The notes under the pieces were generated by a model that saw only the letters and a program-made list of their open reading frames with translations, was not told where the DNA came from and searched no databases. A stretch of 64,000 nucleotides of DNA from Globisporangium splendens (lineage: Eukaryota; Oomycota; Peronosporomycetes; Pythiales; Pythiaceae). A program made the position numbers and the translations under genes. Where the stretch lies: positions 1 through 64,000 of the forward strand of contig VFIW01000063.1 in assembly GCA_006386115.1 (NCBI GenBank), written 5' to 3'. Shown here in pieces: positions 41,325 to 52,779 of this stretch. Position 1 is the first letter of the stretch. Every line of letters begins with the position of its first letter.

Positions 41325-43265
41325 TCAGGATGCTGTGATCTTGACTTCAACTAGCTCCCCTCCTTCTAAATCGTAATACTGGATTGCCACAAGAGAGACG
41401 ACCATTAGTGTCACGTTGCTGTTTGCACGGGCATATTGCTGATGAATTATGGAGAATGAGTTCAGCTTTTACCTGAAATGACTTTGCTGGAGCCATCGCT
41501 TCGCCGTCCATGCGCAGCGACACGTTCTTTGCTTTTGTATTCCGGAGCTGTGCTATAGTCTCCACCAGCGTCTGCACTTTGGCGCTCTGTAGACAATGCA
41601 CATATTAATCAGAAAGTTACTTTTAGCGATATTCTTCAACCACAAAGTTGAGATGAAGGAAATACGAAGCGTACCGGGATGACATGATGGGTCTCCGTAG
41701 TGCCGTCGCTAAACCGCAGTTGCAGCGCGATCGCGGATGGGTCGACTGCGCTTTCTATCTCTACTTGGATCTCGTCGTCGTCCCGCAGTCCATACGACTC
41801 GATAGTCTGGTTCAGGCGCAACGTCACTCCCAGGGCACTCAGCACGACGTCCTCTGTAAACGCAATGTTGTGCTTCTTGCAAAAACCCGAATGCAGTTTC
41901 TCCAACGTTGAGTTCTTCCAAAATAAAGCAGCGAACACATGCCTTAGACCGTGAAAAGAGATGAGAACAACAAATTCGTAAGATACAACAGATACGTACC
42001 GCATCGATCTTGAAGATCTCAGGTCGCTTTCCCTGGGCAATGAGTTTCAAGCGCACAAACGTCTTGATGTCGGCCGTGTTCTGCCGCGAGAAGTCGACTT
42101 TTGCGTCAATCAGGTCACCCGATTCGAGATCCAACGCCGACGGTGTCGAAAAGACTGGAAGCGCGTCGCCGTCGAGCGACATCTTGACTGCAGTCCGTGG
42201 AAGTCCGAGAAGGTCGCCAAAGTTTTTATACAATACATCAAACGGCTCGTTCTGGACACGGAATCAAAAGAACGGCAATAGCCGCGTTAGCATAAACCAG
42301 AGAGGCATTTGTTCGCGTAACAGCGAGCCTTCAATACAAGTACGCACCATGTGGATCGGGACTTCGTCGGTGCGTTCGCCATTCGAGCGAATTTGCAGCA
42401 CAATGCGCTCGCCTTTGTCAGCGGGCGGCTGTTGATGGGATTGCCGCGAAGGCTCTGAATGGGATGCACCCTTTGCTGCACCATGCTTGGTTGGTTGCGA
42501 GATGATCTGAAAATCGTCGTCGTCGTCTTCGTCCGAGTCCAGCGAGATGACCTCACGAGCCGACCCGCTGTCGTGATTCATCTGGCGCTGCGCTGATGTG
42601 ATTTTGCTATACACAAAGCACATCATTGGACCAACATTTCATAAAGACAAGCAAAATGCGCATCCTGAACGAGTAGCATAAGACTCGTACTTCATGATCT
42701 CGCGCGTCTTGTTCAGCACTTCGTCCTGTGCGATCCGCTGCGCGATCTCGCGCTCGATCTGGAGTTCGCTCTGCCGCGCGGCTTCGCGCTCTGCGTCGGT
42801 CATCAGGTCTTCCAGCGTCTCGACCTTTTCTTCGCCTTCATCATCGCTATCCAGGTTCACTATCCACATTATTGCCCTCGTGAGACTAAACGTTACGTTC
42901 CACAAGTATGGTGAAGCATTCTCTCTATTCACCTGTACGAGCCGCTGCGGATGGCGACATGGAACTGCGTCGACTTCTGCCGCGCAAGCTCCGTCGGCGC
43001 TTGGGCACCAGCAGAGACTCCTCATAGATGGACGAGTCGTCGTCTTCTTCCGACGAAGACGAGTCAATGCTCACTGCACGCCACACATCATCGCACGCAT
43101 GCTTTAGTCAAGAGTATGGCACGATGGCGCCATGACCGCCACATGTACACACCCACGCATAGAGAGCGAATAGAGCAACGGGTCTGTACCAAAGTGCTGG
43201 CGCTTGCGGTTGCGCTCGAGCGGGTTGTAGAGCTTCACGGGGGTGTCGCCTTCGTCCGAGCTCAT
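41325..43265 (-). CDS. NIP45/Rad60-like protein with three SUMO-like domains
   Basis: Eight exons in transcription order: 43265-43190, 43073-42933, 42859-42691, 42606-42348, 42251-42000, 41914-41675, 41586-41473, 41378-41325. The frame is consistent throughout and encodes 434 aa. The N-terminal half is acidic/Ser rich with an Arg patch (KRRRSLRGRSRRSS) and a SUMO-interaction-like motif next to acidic residues (REVISLDSDEDDDD). Three ubiquitin-fold (Rad60-SLD) units follow: LQIRSNGERTDEVPIHM..., VRLKLIAQGKRPEIFKIDA... and LQLRFSDGTTETHHVIP.... Rad60/Esc2/NIP45 proteins guide SUMOylation in genome maintenance. Known family members usually have two SLDs. Confidence 0.82.
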
Positions 43266-43344
43266 GGTGATGGTTCTTTAGTCTGGCGTCTCTCACAGTC
43301 ATCTGATGTCGCGCCATTTTGTGTTGTTTTTCTAAAACCACAAA

Positions 43345-43360
43345 TAACCAACGTTGGTTA
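43345..43360. promoter_or_regulatory. Perfect 16-bp palindrome in a divergent promoter
   Basis: TAACCAACGTTGGTTA is exactly self-complementary. It lies near the middle of the 211-bp space between the NIP45-like gene (minus) and threonyl-tRNA synthetase (plus), so it is a candidate binding site for a dimeric (for example Myb-type) factor acting on both genes. Confidence 0.55.
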
Positions 43361-43476
43361 CTTTAGGTCTTCAAAGAAACGTCAGTGGATGTTGAGTTAA
43401 CTTATTACAATATGCTGTCGATCGCCACATCCACACGCATCGCATTTGGGACAACGAAAAGAACCAAGCAGGAAGG

Positions 43477-46225
43477 ATGTTGCGCCACTCCTGCGTGTGG
43501 TTGCGTCGGCGCAGTGCGGCGTCGCTGGTCAACGGCCATGCGCTTGCGCTTCAACCTCGCAAGGTTGTGCCACTGCGCGGGTTTGCGAGCGTCACGATCC
43601 GCGACACCCGCATCGCGCAATGGGAGCAGGAGTATCAGCGTCAGCAAGTGGTGCTCGGCGAGCAGATCGCGCGCGCGCAGGAAGCGGCGGTTCCGATCGA
43701 AGTTATCGTGCAACTCGATGAAGAACCAAAGACGTACACGTTCCACGGCGTCAAAGGCGTCTCGACGTCGATCGACATCTTGAAGCAGATGACAGACGCC
43801 GGTGTGGCCAAGATCCAGGCGCTCGCAGCCCAAATTGACGGCAACCACGTAGTCGACCTTCGCGCGCCGTTGGGGAGCTCCTGCTCGCTGCAGCTGCTCG
43901 AGTACGTACGAGGCGATGGTCGTGATTGAACGCGTTTGTTGCTGGGTAATAAGGGAATGCCTCTTGACTTTGTCTTTGTTGTGTAGCTTCTCGAAGGATG
44001 AAGGCAAGAAAGTGTTCTGGCACTCATCGGCGCACGTTCTGGGGCAGGTACGGGCATCTTTTTCACATGGTTTTGCTGCTCATTGTTGCAGTTGAGACTC
44101 ATTTGCTACTTGTGCTCGCATGATCAAACAACTTGTGCAGGCGCTTGAGGAAAAGTTCCGTGAGCAGATTCGACTAACTGATGGACCGGCGTTGAAAGAA
44201 GGCGGCTTCTTCTACGAGATGTTCCTCGAAGACGGACGCACGGTCTCTGAGATGGACTTTGAGGAGCTCAGCAAGAAGATCAAGACGATCGTGAAGCAGC
44301 GCCAACCGTTTGAGCGCATGGACGTGACCCGTGACTTTGCGCGCGAGTTGTTTGGCTACTCGGAGTTCAAGCGCCAGATGCTCGAGAAGATCCCAGCGCA
44401 CGAAAAGATCTCGTTGTACCGATGCGGACCACTGATCGATCTCTGTCGCGGTCCGCATGTGCCTCATACTGGTACGCTCTGCGTGCATTTTTTTGGCTCT
44501 GTATGAATGCATACGTGTAAATTGGACGATCTACCCCACAATAAAGGGTAAGCGAGCTAGAGGCAACGTGAGAGCTCTACTCGCTGCTTCTGGCTCATGT
44601 TAGCGTCCAATAGAAAATCTCGTCTAAAGAACGACTCGCCACTCTCGCACTGAGTGAAGCATGAGCTACACTTGGACGTACATGCATGCATGACAGTGTT
44701 GCATATTAGTGGTGATATCTCGGTGGTGTACATTGCGTTGCTAACATTGAAGATGTCTATGTCGTGTGCTTTGGCTGTTATCACAGGTCTCTTGTCGTCG
44801 TTTGCGATCACGCGGTGTGGCGCGTCGCACTGGGAGGACCGGGAGTTGCTGCAACGTGTGTACGGCATTTCGTTCCCGAACAACACGCTGCTCAAGGAGT
44901 GGCAGCATCTCCAGGAAGAGGCCAAGAAGCGCGACCATCGCTTGATCGGCAAGGCACAGCAATTATTCATGTTCCACCCACTGAGTCCCGGATCGTCGTT
45001 CTTTCTCCCGCATGGCACGCGCATCTTCAACACGCTCGCAAACTTTATCCGAGAAGAGTACCGCAAGCGCGGCTACGACGAGGTGATCACGCCGCTGATC
45101 TTCAAGAAGGACCTTTGGGCCACTTCGGGTCACTTGAAGAACTACCACGAAGACATGTTTATGGTCACGCAGGGCATCGCCGACACAAGCAACGGCGCTG
45201 TCACGCATTGCCACGAACACGTTCACAGCGAGACGGACGCTGACGGCGCTCACGACCATCACCATGACAGCGAGCCGGAATATGATCAATTCGGTCTCAA
45301 GCCCATGAATTGCCCTGGCCACTGCATCCTTTTCCGTGAGGCCAGAAAGTACTCGTACCGCGAATTGCCTGTGCGACTCGCGGATTTCTCAGCATTGCAC
45401 CGCAACGAAGCATCCGGTGCGCTCACAGGACTCACGCGCGTGCGGCGGTTCCACCAGGACGATGCGCATATCTTTTGCACGTCAGACCAGGTGCAACAGG
45501 AAATTGCGTCGTGTTTGCAGTTCATCCAGCACGTGTACGGCGTGTTTGGGTTCACGTTCCAGTTGCGTTTGTCGACACGACCGGAGAACTTCATGGGCGA
45601 GCTCGCGGTCTGGGACGATGCTGAAGCACAATTGCGCAAGGCGCTCGATGACTTTGGTGAGCCGTGGGACGTGAACGAAGGCGATGGCGCGTTCTACGGT
45701 CCAAAGATCGATATCGTGGTCACGGATGCACTACAGCGACAGCACCAGTGCGGCACGATCCAGTTGGATTTCCAACTGCCCAAGAACTTTGAGCTGACCT
45801 ACGACGGCGCCGATGGCCAGGCGCACACGCCGATCATCATCCATCGCGCCGTACTGGGCTCGATCGAGCGCATGATGGCGATCTTGATCGAGCACACAGG
45901 CGGCAAGTGGCCGCTGTGGCTCAGTCCTCGCCAGGTGGCTGTGCTGCCCGTGTCCGAGACGCATCGCGCGTACGCCAAGCAGGTCGCACAGACTCTGGAA
46001 ACAGATGCGCGCGTGTTCGTGGACGTGCAAGACTCAAGCAAGACGCTCAACAAGCGCATCCGTGACGCGCAGCTCGCTGGGTACAACTACATCGTCGTGG
46101 TCGGCGACAAGGAGCAGGCGTCGCAGCAGGTGAACATCCGCACGCGCGACAACGTCGTGCACGGCGCCAAGGCACTCGACATCTTCGTCCATGAGCTTAC
46201 GGAAGCCATCGCAAGATTAGAATAG
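43477..46225 (+). CDS. Threonyl-tRNA synthetase with mitochondrial presequence
   Basis: Exons 43477-43901, 43987-44047, 44141-44471, 44787-46225, 751 aa; the third intron (315 nt) is the longest in the gene. An Arg/Leu/Ser presequence (MLRHSCVWLRRRSAAS) precedes the TGS-like region. The second additional (editing-type) domain has FWHSSAHVLGQ and CGPLIDLCRGPHVPHTG. The class II catalytic core has PGSSFFLPHGTRIFNTL, GLKPMNCPGHC, FSALHRNEASGAL, RRFHQDDAHIF and HRAVLGSIERMM. The C-terminal anticodon-binding domain starts near AVLPVSETH. It charges tRNA-Thr. An insert with many His/Glu/Asp residues (HCHEHVHSETDADGAHDHHH) interrupts the core near residue 400. Confidence 0.93.
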
Positions 46226-46364
46226 AGAGTGCGTGGCATTAGTACGCACGCACAAAGCAAGATGAAAGGAAAAAAAGGAAAATGCGGAATTGACAGTCAA
46301 GCAAAATGCGGAATGGCGCATCCGAGTGATGGTCACTTCAACTTGCAGTTTGCCTTTCCTTTTC

Positions 46365-47573
46365 TTAAATGCGGAGTTCGCCGACGACCAGTTGGCTCAG
46401 TGCGCGATTGCCGTCCCAGCCGCCAAAGAGGAACACGTGGGACCCCACGAGCGTGCACGTGTGGCTGTAGCGGTTGGCGACCGAGACGCCGTGGCTCACG
46501 GGCGTGAACCACTGCATGCGGTTCACGTCGAGCACATGCGCGTACGAAGACGCGCGTTTCCAGTGCAGCGTGCGATCGCGACGTCGATTGTTGCGTTCTC
46601 CAGGGTCGTTTTCGTGGACGCCGCCACTCGCGAGACGCTCTTCGCGCGCGTCCATGGCCACCAACTCCTTCACTTGCTTGTCACCCATGTACAGAGGCGA
46701 GCGCTCGGTGCCGGACCAGCCACCAAACACGAACCCGAGTTCGTCGTGTATGTTTACGCTCTGACCGAAAGTACCAAGTGGATACTCGCCGATAAGCCGT
46801 GGACGACTCCATGTAAGCGTCATGGTGTCCAGGAGGTATACATCCTTGTTGTACACGGGCAGTGGCACGTCGGGCATCAGCACGGTGTATCCACCATAGA
46901 CGAGCAGCGTCTCACGCGAGATCGCGACCATGGAGTGGTTGTGTCGAGAGGTGGGAGGTTTCCCAGCGCACTTCGGCTTTGTCCATGTGAACGTGTTGGT
47001 GTCAAAGATCCAGAGGTCGTTCATGGACTTCTTGCCATCCCAGCCACCGAAGAGCACCATTCGGACGTCGTCGACGGAGGTCGCGCTGTGGCCGAACCGC
47101 GCTAGTGGACAGTCGGTTGTCCACTGCACACGGAACCACACCATTGCACTCAAGTCGAAGTAGAACATGTCGCGAAATACTTGAGCTGCAACACCGCGAC
47201 CGCCAAAAACAAACACGCGAGAGTTGCCATGCATGAGCAGAGCAGTGTGGCTGTAACGGGGCTTGGGCACCACTGCGTCTTTCTCGGTGAACACGATCTC
47301 GTACCATGTCGAGGTGTTGAGGTCCAGGCGATGCAGGTCGTTCAGGTACATGAACGTGCCATCACCGCCAAAGTAGTGACCCCCAAAGATCAGCAAATGC
47401 GTGTCAGCTAGCGCTGCTGTGTGGCCGCCACGTGCAGCGGGTGGGATGCCTGTAATGGGCGGCAGCGACCAGGCGATCTCGACATGACTCGCGCGCGACT
47501 CTTCCTCTTCGCGCACTTTCCTCGTCGGGCTGAGCGTCGCAGGCTGCTCAGGGCCGCGATCGAAACGCGGCAT
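46365..47573 (-). CDS. Kelch-repeat beta-propeller protein
   Basis: Intronless, 402 aa from the first in-frame ATG. Six Kelch repeats are visible by the GG pairs and spaced aromatic residues: GHTAALADTHLLIFGGH, YSHTALLMHGNSRVFVFGGR, GHSATSVDDVRMVLFGGW, NHSMVAISRETLLVYGGY, FGQSVNIHDELGFVFGGW and YSHTCTLVGSHVFLFGGW. A charged insertion (GGVHENDPGERNNRRRDR) interrupts the last but one blade. No BTB, F-box or kinase domain is attached, so it is a stand-alone propeller, probably a protein-binding scaffold in the cytosol. Confidence 0.9.
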   Translation of the reverse strand: MPRFDRGPEQPATLSPTRKVREEEESRASHVEIAWSLPPITGIPPAARGGHTAALADTHLLIFGGHYFGGDGTFMYLNDLHRLDLNTSTWYEIVFTEKDAVVPKPRYSHTALLMHGNSRVFVFGGRGVAAQVFRDMFYFDLSAMVWFRVQWTTDCPLARFGHSATSVDDVRMVLFGGWDGKKSMNDLWIFDTNTFTWTKPKCAGKPPTSRHNHSMVAISRETLLVYGGYTVLMPDVPLPVYNKDVYLLDTMTLTWSRPRLIGEYPLGTFGQSVNIHDELGFVFGGWSGTERSPLYMGDKQVKELVAMDAREERLASGGVHENDPGERNNRRRDRTLHWKRASSYAHVLDVNRMQWFTPVSHGVSVANRYSHTCTLVGSHVFLFGGWDGNRALSQLVVGELRI

Positions 47574-47982
47574 CACTTGAAGGCAGATCAATCTGCTGAG
47601 AAACTACCCGTGCTGCAGTGTGCTTGGTCGAGTAGACGATGAAGAAGTTGGCACTCGTGTATATTTCTGGAGACGCCAGCTCGAAAAAAGCTGCTGCAGT
47701 TATTTCACGCAGGTGGTAACGACAGTAAAGTGGCTGCATGCACACATACGAGCAGGATTTAGGTCGAAACGCAGCCACGTTCCGCTCAGCAATATAATCT
47801 CCATCTCGCATACACAGTACTCATGTATTCATTTATTCACTCGGCAATCAACCACACCTCATCCTCCTGTGCGTAAATTGCCCACTATATGGTAGCTGCT
47901 CGACCCGCCACAAACGCGACGAGCCTTCGCATGCCGCCACTACTGCTATCCTTCGCTCCTTCTTTCTTCCAAGCGCGGCTTC
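47574..47982. other. Intergenic between Kelch and GST-C genes
   Basis: 409 bp holding the Kelch promoter and the 3' region of the GST-C gene; both are on the minus strand. No feature recognised. Confidence 0.45.
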
Positions 47983-48513
47983 TTAGACGGTGAGGGCGTA
48001 CTGCTTGCGTCCGAGGTCCACGACTTCGAGGTCTCGAAATCCGCGCACGCCGACCGTGTGTTGAATCTGATCGAACCAGCGCACGAGGTTCGCGTACTCG
48101 GTCTGCTGCGCGGCCGTGAACTTGCGCACCGCATCGTAGAGCACCCAGAAGAGCGCGCCGTCGGCGAGCGTGACGCGGTTCGCGGCAAAGTACGTCTTGC
48201 TCTGCAGCGTGGTCTCGAGCACCTTCCAGTGCGTGGCTGACGCCTGTGGAGGGCACTTGGCGATGCCGGACGCGAAGTCGAGCCACATGGAGATCTGCGC
48301 CTTCTCGAACGCGTCGGCGCCGCACAATTCGGCTTCGCGGTCGGCCTGGCGCGCAAAGTGCTTGGCGATCGTGTTCACCTGGTAGAGCTCGTTGGTCTTG
48401 CCGAGGCGCACGCGGATCGGACCCGAGGACGCCGAGCCGGTGCTCACGCCCGCGAAGCGCGCGATGAAGCGCAGGAACTCGGCGTCGGGGGACTGGTCCA
48501 GAGAGAGCGACAT
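47983..48513 (-). CDS. GST C-terminal-like domain protein (possible aminoacyl-tRNA synthetase cofactor)
   Basis: Intronless, 176 aa. The all-helical C-terminal half of a glutathione-transferase fold is visible: EKAQISMWLDFASGI, LETTLQSKTYFAANRVTLADGALFWVLYD, ANLVRWFDQIQHTVG. KTYFAANRVTLADGALF matches the conserved N-capping/hydrophobic-staple segment. The thioredoxin-like half is short or missing. This layout is typical of eEF1-epsilon/AIMP3 and of GST-like appendices on tRNA synthetases, so a multi-synthetase-complex role is a reasonable inference, not proven. Confidence 0.75.
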   Translation of the reverse strand: MSLSLDQSPDAEFLRFIARFAGVSTGSASSGPIRVRLGKTNELYQVNTIAKHFARQADREAELCGADAFEKAQISMWLDFASGIAKCPPQASATHWKVLETTLQSKTYFAANRVTLADGALFWVLYDAVRKFTAAQQTEYANLVRWFDQIQHTVGVRGFRDLEVVDLGRKQYALTV

Positions 48514-48831
48514 GCTGCTGATGGATGGACGGACCTGTTGCTTCCTCTTCTTGGAGCGCAGTTCTCTGTTTGGCTTGATCCACTCACTCCAGAAAAAAAA
48601 AGGAAGGGATGCTGTCAGTACTGTTCATGCTCGTATACAAAAACCTACCAATGGCAATCGAATACAAAAACCGATGAAGATTCTCTTGGTTAGAGAGACC
48701 ATATGTTTTATTCGGAGAGTCCAACAAACAAACAGCAATCAAACGTTGGATAGAGTGGAAATGAAAAGAACCAACGTGCAATTGTGCTGAAAAGGAAACA
48801 CTCAAAAAGATTGCTGCCATCAGGGTCGGAA
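48514..48831. other. Divergent spacer, GST-C and cyclophilin genes
   Basis: 318 bp between outward-facing starts. AT-rich with an A-run near 48593; no specific element recognised. Confidence 0.45.
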
Positions 48832-50512
48832 ATGGCGCCAAGCGATGCGAAGCGTGTCTTTTTCGGTACGCGCGTGACTCTCTCTAAGTCATCCTCGCGG
48901 CCGTTGATCTTTGCTGACCCTCGTGTGTGTGTGTGTAAACGTGCGTGCCTCAATGATTGAAAACAGACATCTCGATCGGTGGATCGCGCACCGGTCGCAT
49001 CGTGTTCAGGCTCTTCGATGGCATCCCCAAGACGACCGAGAACTTTCGGTGCGTGTGCGCGCTCCTGTTTGAAATGGCAACACGCATCTAAGGGTGACTG
49101 ACGTTACGTGGCGTGGTTGCACTCACTGTTTTGCTTGGCGTTGTTTGATGTGGTGGAATAGCGCGCTGTGCACTGGCGAGAAGGGCATCGGCAAGACCAC
49201 CGGGAAGCCACTGCGCTACAAAGGTACGCCGCTATGGGCCCACTCCACGTTTAGAAGACAAAGAGGCAGGAGGATTTACCTTTGCGATTATATGCTACCA
49301 CAGGGATCATCTTCCACCGCATCATCAAGGGCTTTATGCTCCAGGGTGGGGATTTCTCCAAGCAAAATGGCACGGGCGGCGAGTCCATTTATGGCGACCG
49401 GTACGTGCCTCATCTCCATGCTGCGTCTGTGCTCTTTAAATCTCCACTGGTCTTCTCTAATACGCATTACCTGCCATGCTCTAAGGTTCCGCGATGAAAG
49501 CTTCCGGTATCGCCACACCAAGGCGGGGCTTCTTTCCATGGCGAACGCTGGTCCGAACACGAACGGGAGCCAATTCTTCATCACGACGGTGCCGACACCG
49601 CATTTAGACGGCAAGCATGTCGTGTTTGGCGAAGTCGTGTCGGGAATGGACGTCGTGCGGAAGATGGAAAACGTCGAGACGGTCGCGAACAACCGCCCAG
49701 CGCCCATGCAATCTGTCGTGATTGAGGACTGTGGCGAGTTGCATGATGACGGTCGTTCTGATGATGACGATGATGATGGTAAGCAGCGGAAGGCGAAGCG
49801 TAAAGCCGAACGCAAGGCCAAGAAGAAGGCGAAAAAGGAGAAACGCAGGGCCAAGAAAGAGAAAAAGCGGCGCGAGAGATCGCGTAGACGCCACGATGAA
49901 AGTAGCGACTCTAGTGAGGATGAAGACGAAGAGAAAGAGTCCAAGCGCCATCGTCGATCCGACGATCACCGTGATGTCAACAAGAAAGAGCGAACGCGGT
50001 CGCGTTCTCCTTCACCACCAGGGAGTGACGACGACAAGGCGCATTCGAGAAGACATCGGGACGAGTGGAAGGGAGATCGTCGTGAATGTTCACCCCCTCG
50101 TGGTCGTGGACGCTCCTGGTCGTCAAGGAGCCCATCGAGATCAAGAGACAACGGTCGAGAACGCGATGGAAACGTTTATCATAAGCGGAGCCGATCCTCG
50201 TCATCAAGAAAGGGAAGATCGGACCGCGTTCAATCGTCGCACGACTCGAAACGTCAGTCTCGATCCCGAGGTCGTGGATCTCGTTCTCGCTCACCAGTGA
50301 ATCGACGCGGACACCGTTCTTCAAGCCGCTCGCGGTCGCCAGAGCGACGCAGCAGTCGATCCCGTGGGGACAGAAATGGAAGTCCCGTTGTATCGCGGCG
50401 CGAACGAGATGGTGCAAGTCATAATCGAGGTCGCCGCTCCGAGCCTCGACGCAGTCGTAGCAGAGACCGCCGCCGCTCGCCACCGAGACGCCATGCGCGC
50501 TCAAGAAGCTGA
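48832..50512 (+). CDS. SR-rich nuclear cyclophilin (peptidyl-prolyl isomerase)
   Basis: Exons 48832-48865, 48967-49048, 49162-49223, 49304-49400, 49486-50512 join in frame to 433 aa. The N-terminal cyclophilin domain has [50 protein letters not shown] and [13 protein letters not shown]; the cyclosporin-contact Trp is His, as usual in SR-cyclophilins. From about residue 190 the protein is a Lys/Arg/Glu stretch and then a long Arg-Ser-rich tail ending HARSRS. Such proteins (PPIG/CYP63 type) bind RNA polymerase II CTD or SR splicing factors in nuclear speckles. The small first exon (11 codons) is inferred from frame and the expected start VFFDISIGG. Confidence 0.9.
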
Positions 50513-50819
50513 GCAAGCGCGTAGAGAGATACAACAGCGTCTTCTGTGACTACCTTCGCTGAAATGGACTGAGAATGTCCATTTCGGAACGAACTGGTCA
50601 AGCGACCTATGGCCAACAATATACTTTAGAGCTCAGCATTCTTCAACAAGCAAGAAAATAGACATTCGCCATAGAAACAACTAGTAAAAAAAGAAAAAGA
50701 AAACTCCAAATCTAATATGTGTGGTGAGTTCTACACACTTTTGCACAGTCGGTGGGCCAAAAAAGTACGATACCCCCTACTTCCCCATCTCTAAATCCTT
50801 CACCACCAGCAGTAGCAGC
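50513..50819. other. Convergent spacer, cyclophilin and membrane-protein genes
   Basis: 307 bp between two 3' ends, with an A-rich run near 50686-50702 suited to polyadenylation. No gene seen. Confidence 0.45.
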
Positions 50820-52019
50820 TTAGCCTTGCAGCATCGGGTGGAACTGCAGCGTGAGCGAGATCCCCATGAGCACCATGTGCGGCATCCCGTTCGCCACGAG
50901 GTTGCCCACGACGGCCAGGTACGGCAGGTACACCAGCGGGTGGCGGTGGTCAAACACGTGCAGCAGCGGGATGTCGATGTCCTTCCAGAACTCAAACGCG
51001 CCGTTGACGTTGAGGTACACGATGTGGTCTGCGCCAGGCACCTTGGCTTGGAATGGCGTCAGCAGGCGGCAGTACGCGGACAGAAACGTTGTCACGACGC
51101 AGGAGGCGACGAAACTCGACTCGTGCATGCCTCCATGACCCAAAGTGATCTAAGATACTCGGCAATTGACAAGGCCAACGTTTAACGAATGCTTGCCACT
51201 GTATGCACATAATATGCTACTTACTTTGAGACACAGCGGGAGGAACCAAATGTGGTGCGACGCAAAGAAAATCTTGGAGAACGAGCGGTTCTCCGGGTAC
51301 GTGAGGTACGTGACGGCGCCAGTGGGGAATTTGCCCATGAACGGGTACGAGAGCAGGTCAATGTACCACAGGAGCTGGTCGCCCGACACGATCGCCATCT
51401 ACAAGAATGTACCCACGCAAGCAATATTAGACAGAGAAAAAAGGCGAATATCCATTCCCCCGTTTGACAAATATGAACGAACCGCGACGCCAACGAGGAA
51501 GGGCTTGGAGAGGAACACCGCCATGATGACGAAGATGATCGCAATGTTGCACCCCCAGAGCGCTTCATAGAGAATGTACGTGCCTACACATACCATGCTT
51601 GTTCAGTGGCCATTTATCTCTACATAAACACATACGCACATACCGTGGCCTTGGTATCGCGAGAGAACCATCAGCGCCTTGTACACAATCAAAAAATAGC
51701 CCACATTCCTGCACATTTGCGCCCAATCACAGCGTTCAACAACACCATCGTCAGCTGGGAAACGTCCACCCCACAGCACCACGTATTATCACCAGCCGAT
51801 CATCAGCACGTACGGATAGTAAAACGCGGCATCCTGCTTCTCACTACCATCCTGAGCTGTGTAGAACGCATCAAGTTGCAGCGCGAGCAGCGCCGCCAGC
51901 AACGTGCCGAGCGCCACGACGAGCAGCGCCCGGGGGAGGTCCTTCTCCGTGACCAGCACGGGCAGCGGCGGCCCTCGGTACGACGGCGACGAGTACGCGT
52001 ACGCGGCACTGGCGCTCAT
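50820..52019 (-). CDS. Multi-pass membrane protein, unknown family, five exons
   Basis: Exons 52019-51793, 51708-51644, 51583-51483, 51398-51225, 51149-50820 join in frame (introns 60-84 nt) to 298 aa. About seven hydrophobic segments run from LPRALLVVALGTLLAALLAL to VVGNLVANGMPHMVLMGISL. Distinctive soluble motifs are TYLTYPENRSFSKIFFASHH, TLGHGGMHESSF and HVFDHRHPLVYLPYL, rich in His. I do not recognise the family. The consistent splice sites and phases make the gene model itself sound. Confidence 0.78.
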
Positions 52020-52779
52020 GGTTGCTGACTATGGGATCGCCTTGTGTGTCGTAGTGCGCTGCGCGTGTCAGGCACAGATGATGCTGGTGATGAGGTAGGT
52101 TGCTTGTGGGCTGGCGCGACCTTCGGACGACCTCAAGGCAGCGACAAAGTTGATGGAAAAAACTTGTTTACGGTGTTTGAGGGGTTTCTACCGTAAATCA
52201 ATCTAATGGGGGTCGCTGATAATCAAGGTGCTTGCTGTGATCTCAGCAGGATGGAGGCGAGCGCATTCGCGGGAGCAAGGCTGCAGGCACACTGCAGGCA
52301 CACTGCAGGCACACTGCGACATGCGAGAGAGCGGCATGGATGAGAGAAGCAACTGACCGAGTCGCTTTCTCTAGTATAGGTCGGTTGAGGACTGATGAGC
52401 TCACGACACTCTGTCCGTGTGCACACTGGCGACGATCTGCCAGTGAATGTCGGATTTATCACGGAGACCTACTTTGGTATGAACGACACACAAGTGGATC
52501 ACATGCGCGACAACGGTCATGTTGGTTGGCAGTAGCCAGCAGTGCCAGCCTGACCAAGCAGTGGGTCCTGCTTTTGTGAATAGCAAACAACGCACGGTGG
52601 AGTGCCTCGCGAGATGGATGATCGTACGCAAAATGACAACAGCAAGATACGACGTGAGATTTCAGCATTGAACAAGAACGTGATCCAATGCACCTACAAA
52701 TGCACAGCGAGTCGCCATCGAGTAAGCGTTCGCTATCAGTGCGACAATCGGGTTGTTCTATTGATCCTGACCCGTATGA
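52020..52779. other. Intergenic, about 0.76 kb
   Basis: Between the membrane-protein start and the decayed paralogue. It contains the 11-bp tandem repeat listed separately. No supportable gene. Confidence 0.45.
52281..52313. repeat. 11-bp tandem repeat, three copies
   Basis: CTGCAGGCACA occurs three times without interruption, followed by a partial CTGC. Noncoding. Confidence 0.9.
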
